A model generated the notes under the pieces. That model worked only from the letters and a program-made list of their open reading frames with translations, did no database searches and was not told the origin of the DNA. A program made the translations under genes and the position numbers. A DNA stretch of 6,692 nt from an uncultured Ruminococcus sp. (GTDB lineage: Bacteria > Bacillota > Clostridia > Oscillospirales > Ruminococcaceae), in the NCBI GenBank assembly GCA_947177375.1, contig CAMWUF010000059.1, forward strand, positions 1-6,692, written 5' to 3'. Each line of letters opens with the position of its first letter. The stretch's first letter is position 1. Below are positions 5,567 to 6,692 of this stretch, in pieces.

Positions 5567-6692
5567 TCAGATTTTTCTAAATGCAACAACAGCATTATGA
5601 CCACCAAAGCCCAGATTAGAAGACAAAGCCAATTCAATTGGTGTTTTTACAGCTTCATTTGGTGTATAATTCAAATCACATTCTTCATCAGGCGTTTCAT
5701 AATGAATTGTCGGCGGAACAGTATTATTTACTAAAGCCAGTACACTTGCAATTGCCTCTACTGTACCAGTTGCCCCCAACATATGACCTGTCATAGATTT
5801 TGTAGAACTAATATGCAATTTTTTTGCTTCTTCCTCACCAAATGCTTTTTTCAAGGCATTTGTTTCTGTGCTATCATTTAATTTTGTACTTGTACCATGT
5901 GCATTGACATAAACTTTTGACAAGTCTATATTTTGCATATCTTCTGGAATTGCCTGTTGAAACGCTTTTGCAACATAAATTGCATCAGGGTCAGGAGCTG
6001 TTACATGATGTGCATCACAAGTAGAGCCATAACCACAGACTTCTGCAATAATAGTCGCACCTCTTTGTTTTGCATGTTCGTATTCTTCCAGAATCATAAC
6101 ACCTGCACCCTCTGCCATAATAAAGCCATTTCTGTTTTTATCAAACGGTCTGCAAGCTTTTTCAGGGTCTTCTGTATCAGACAAAGCTTGACAATTGCCA
6201 AATCCTGCAACTGTTAACGCATTAATTGCTGATTCAGAACCGCCACAAATCATAGCATCTGCATAGCCATGCAAAATCGCACGATAGCCTTCGCCAATTG
6301 CTGTTGCACCTGTTGCACATGCCGTAGAAACCGCTGTACAAGAGCCATTCGCATGAAATTCAATTGCAATATTTCCAGCCGCAATATTATAAATCATCTT
6401 AGGCACAAAATAAGGCGAAACTTTTCTAGCACCTTTTTCCAGTAAATTTTTATGGTCTGTACAGAGTGTTTCAACGCCGCCAATCCCTGAACCAAAACAT
6501 ACGCCCAAACGTTCAGAATCAATATTCATATTTTCATTTTCTGGATTTGCAATCAAGCCACTTTGTGCCATTGCTTCACGAGCAGCAATCATCGCATATT
6601 GTGTAAAAACATCTGTTCTACGAACAAATGGCTTGCCTAAAATACTTACTGTATCTAAATTTTTAATTTCACCTGCGACTTTATATTTAGAA
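5567..6692 (-). CDS. fabF: 3-oxoacyl-ACP synthase II (KAS II), 5' end outside the window
   Basis: FabF condenses malonyl-ACP with a growing acyl-ACP, elongating the chain by two carbons. The frame is open to the right edge. The in-frame ATG at 6592 is internal, because the 33 codons before it still match FabF (KVAGEI, then RRTDVFTQYA). About 374 residues are visible, and roughly 40 of the usual ~410 are missing. Counted from the window edge, the thiolase-fold active site is intact: Cys125 in VSTACATGA, His265 in VNAHGTST, Lys298 and His303 in SSTKSMTGHMLGATG. The spacings from cysteine to the two histidines (140 and 178) match E. coli FabF within one residue. The C-terminal LSSNLGFGGHNAVVAF is also typical. 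It is the most upstream visible gene of the operon, whose promoter and earlier genes lie beyond the right edge. Confidence 0.96.
   Translation of the reverse strand, partial: SKYKVAGEIKNLDTVSILGKPFVRRTDVFTQYAMIAAREAMAQSGLIANPENENMNIDSERLGVCFGSGIGGVETLCTDHKNLLEKGARKVSPYFVPKMIYNIAAGNIAIEFHANGSCTAVSTACATGATAIGEGYRAILHGYADAMICGGSESAINALTVAGFGNCQALSDTEDPEKACRPFDKNRNGFIMAEGAGVMILEEYEHAKQRGATIIAEVCGYGSTCDAHHVTAPDPDAIYVAKAFQQAIPEDMQNIDLSKVYVNAHGTSTKLNDSTETNALKKAFGEEEAKKLHISSTKSMTGHMLGATGTVEAIASVLALVNNTVPPTIHYETPDEECDLNYTPNEAVKTPIELALSSNLGFGGHNAVVAFRKI

Noticed and set aside
6590..6592. ATG at 6592 as the start of fabF.
   Set aside because: The same frame continues without a stop to the window edge and still encodes conserved FabF sequence. 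The gene is cut by the window, not truncated.

Overview
The window reads as chromosomal DNA of a low-GC Firmicute, most likely a member of the Clostridia (possibly Ruminococcaceae/Oscillospiraceae-like; the family is a guess). The reasons are the AT-rich composition, strong AGGAGG-type ribosome binding sites, tightly packed type II fatty-acid genes with a short AccA, and a sigma factor paired with a DUF4179-like membrane protein. Every supported gene lies on the minus strand, so transcription runs from the right edge to the left.

Right to left, the first block (6692 to 3465) is the distal end of a type II fatty acid synthesis operon: fabF (its first ~40 residues lie outside the window), fabZ, accD and accA. 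Intergenic gaps are 2 to 15 nt. A compact intrinsic terminator follows accA. AccA and AccD form the carboxyltransferase that makes malonyl-CoA, FabF extends the acyl chain and FabZ dehydrates the 3-hydroxyacyl-ACP. The genes for the other two acetyl-CoA carboxylase subunits, accB (BCCP) and accC (biotin carboxylase), which commonly sit between fabF and fabZ and between fabZ and accD in this gene order, are absent here.

The second block (about 3415 to 1638) is a single gene with its own TTGACA promoter element and its own strong terminator. It encodes an AMP-forming acyl-CoA synthetase of the acetyl-/medium-chain ACS superfamily. Its start is best placed at 3357, which gives 549 residues.

The third block (1580 to 85) is a two-gene, translationally coupled unit. 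It holds a small ECF-type sigma factor (156 aa) and a single-pass membrane protein of DUF4179 type, a probable anti-sigma factor or sensor whose stimulus and regulon are unknown.

The left edge (1 to 53) carries an unusually perfect housekeeping promoter: TTGACA, a 17-nt spacer and an extended TGn-TATAAT. It points out of the window, and the transcript would begin in a small hairpin. The gene it drives is not in the window.

No mobile element, CRISPR array, tRNA or rRNA was seen, and no clearly novel system. The points most worth a second look are the missing accB/accC, the unassigned sigma/anti-sigma pair, and the consensus promoter at the left edge.
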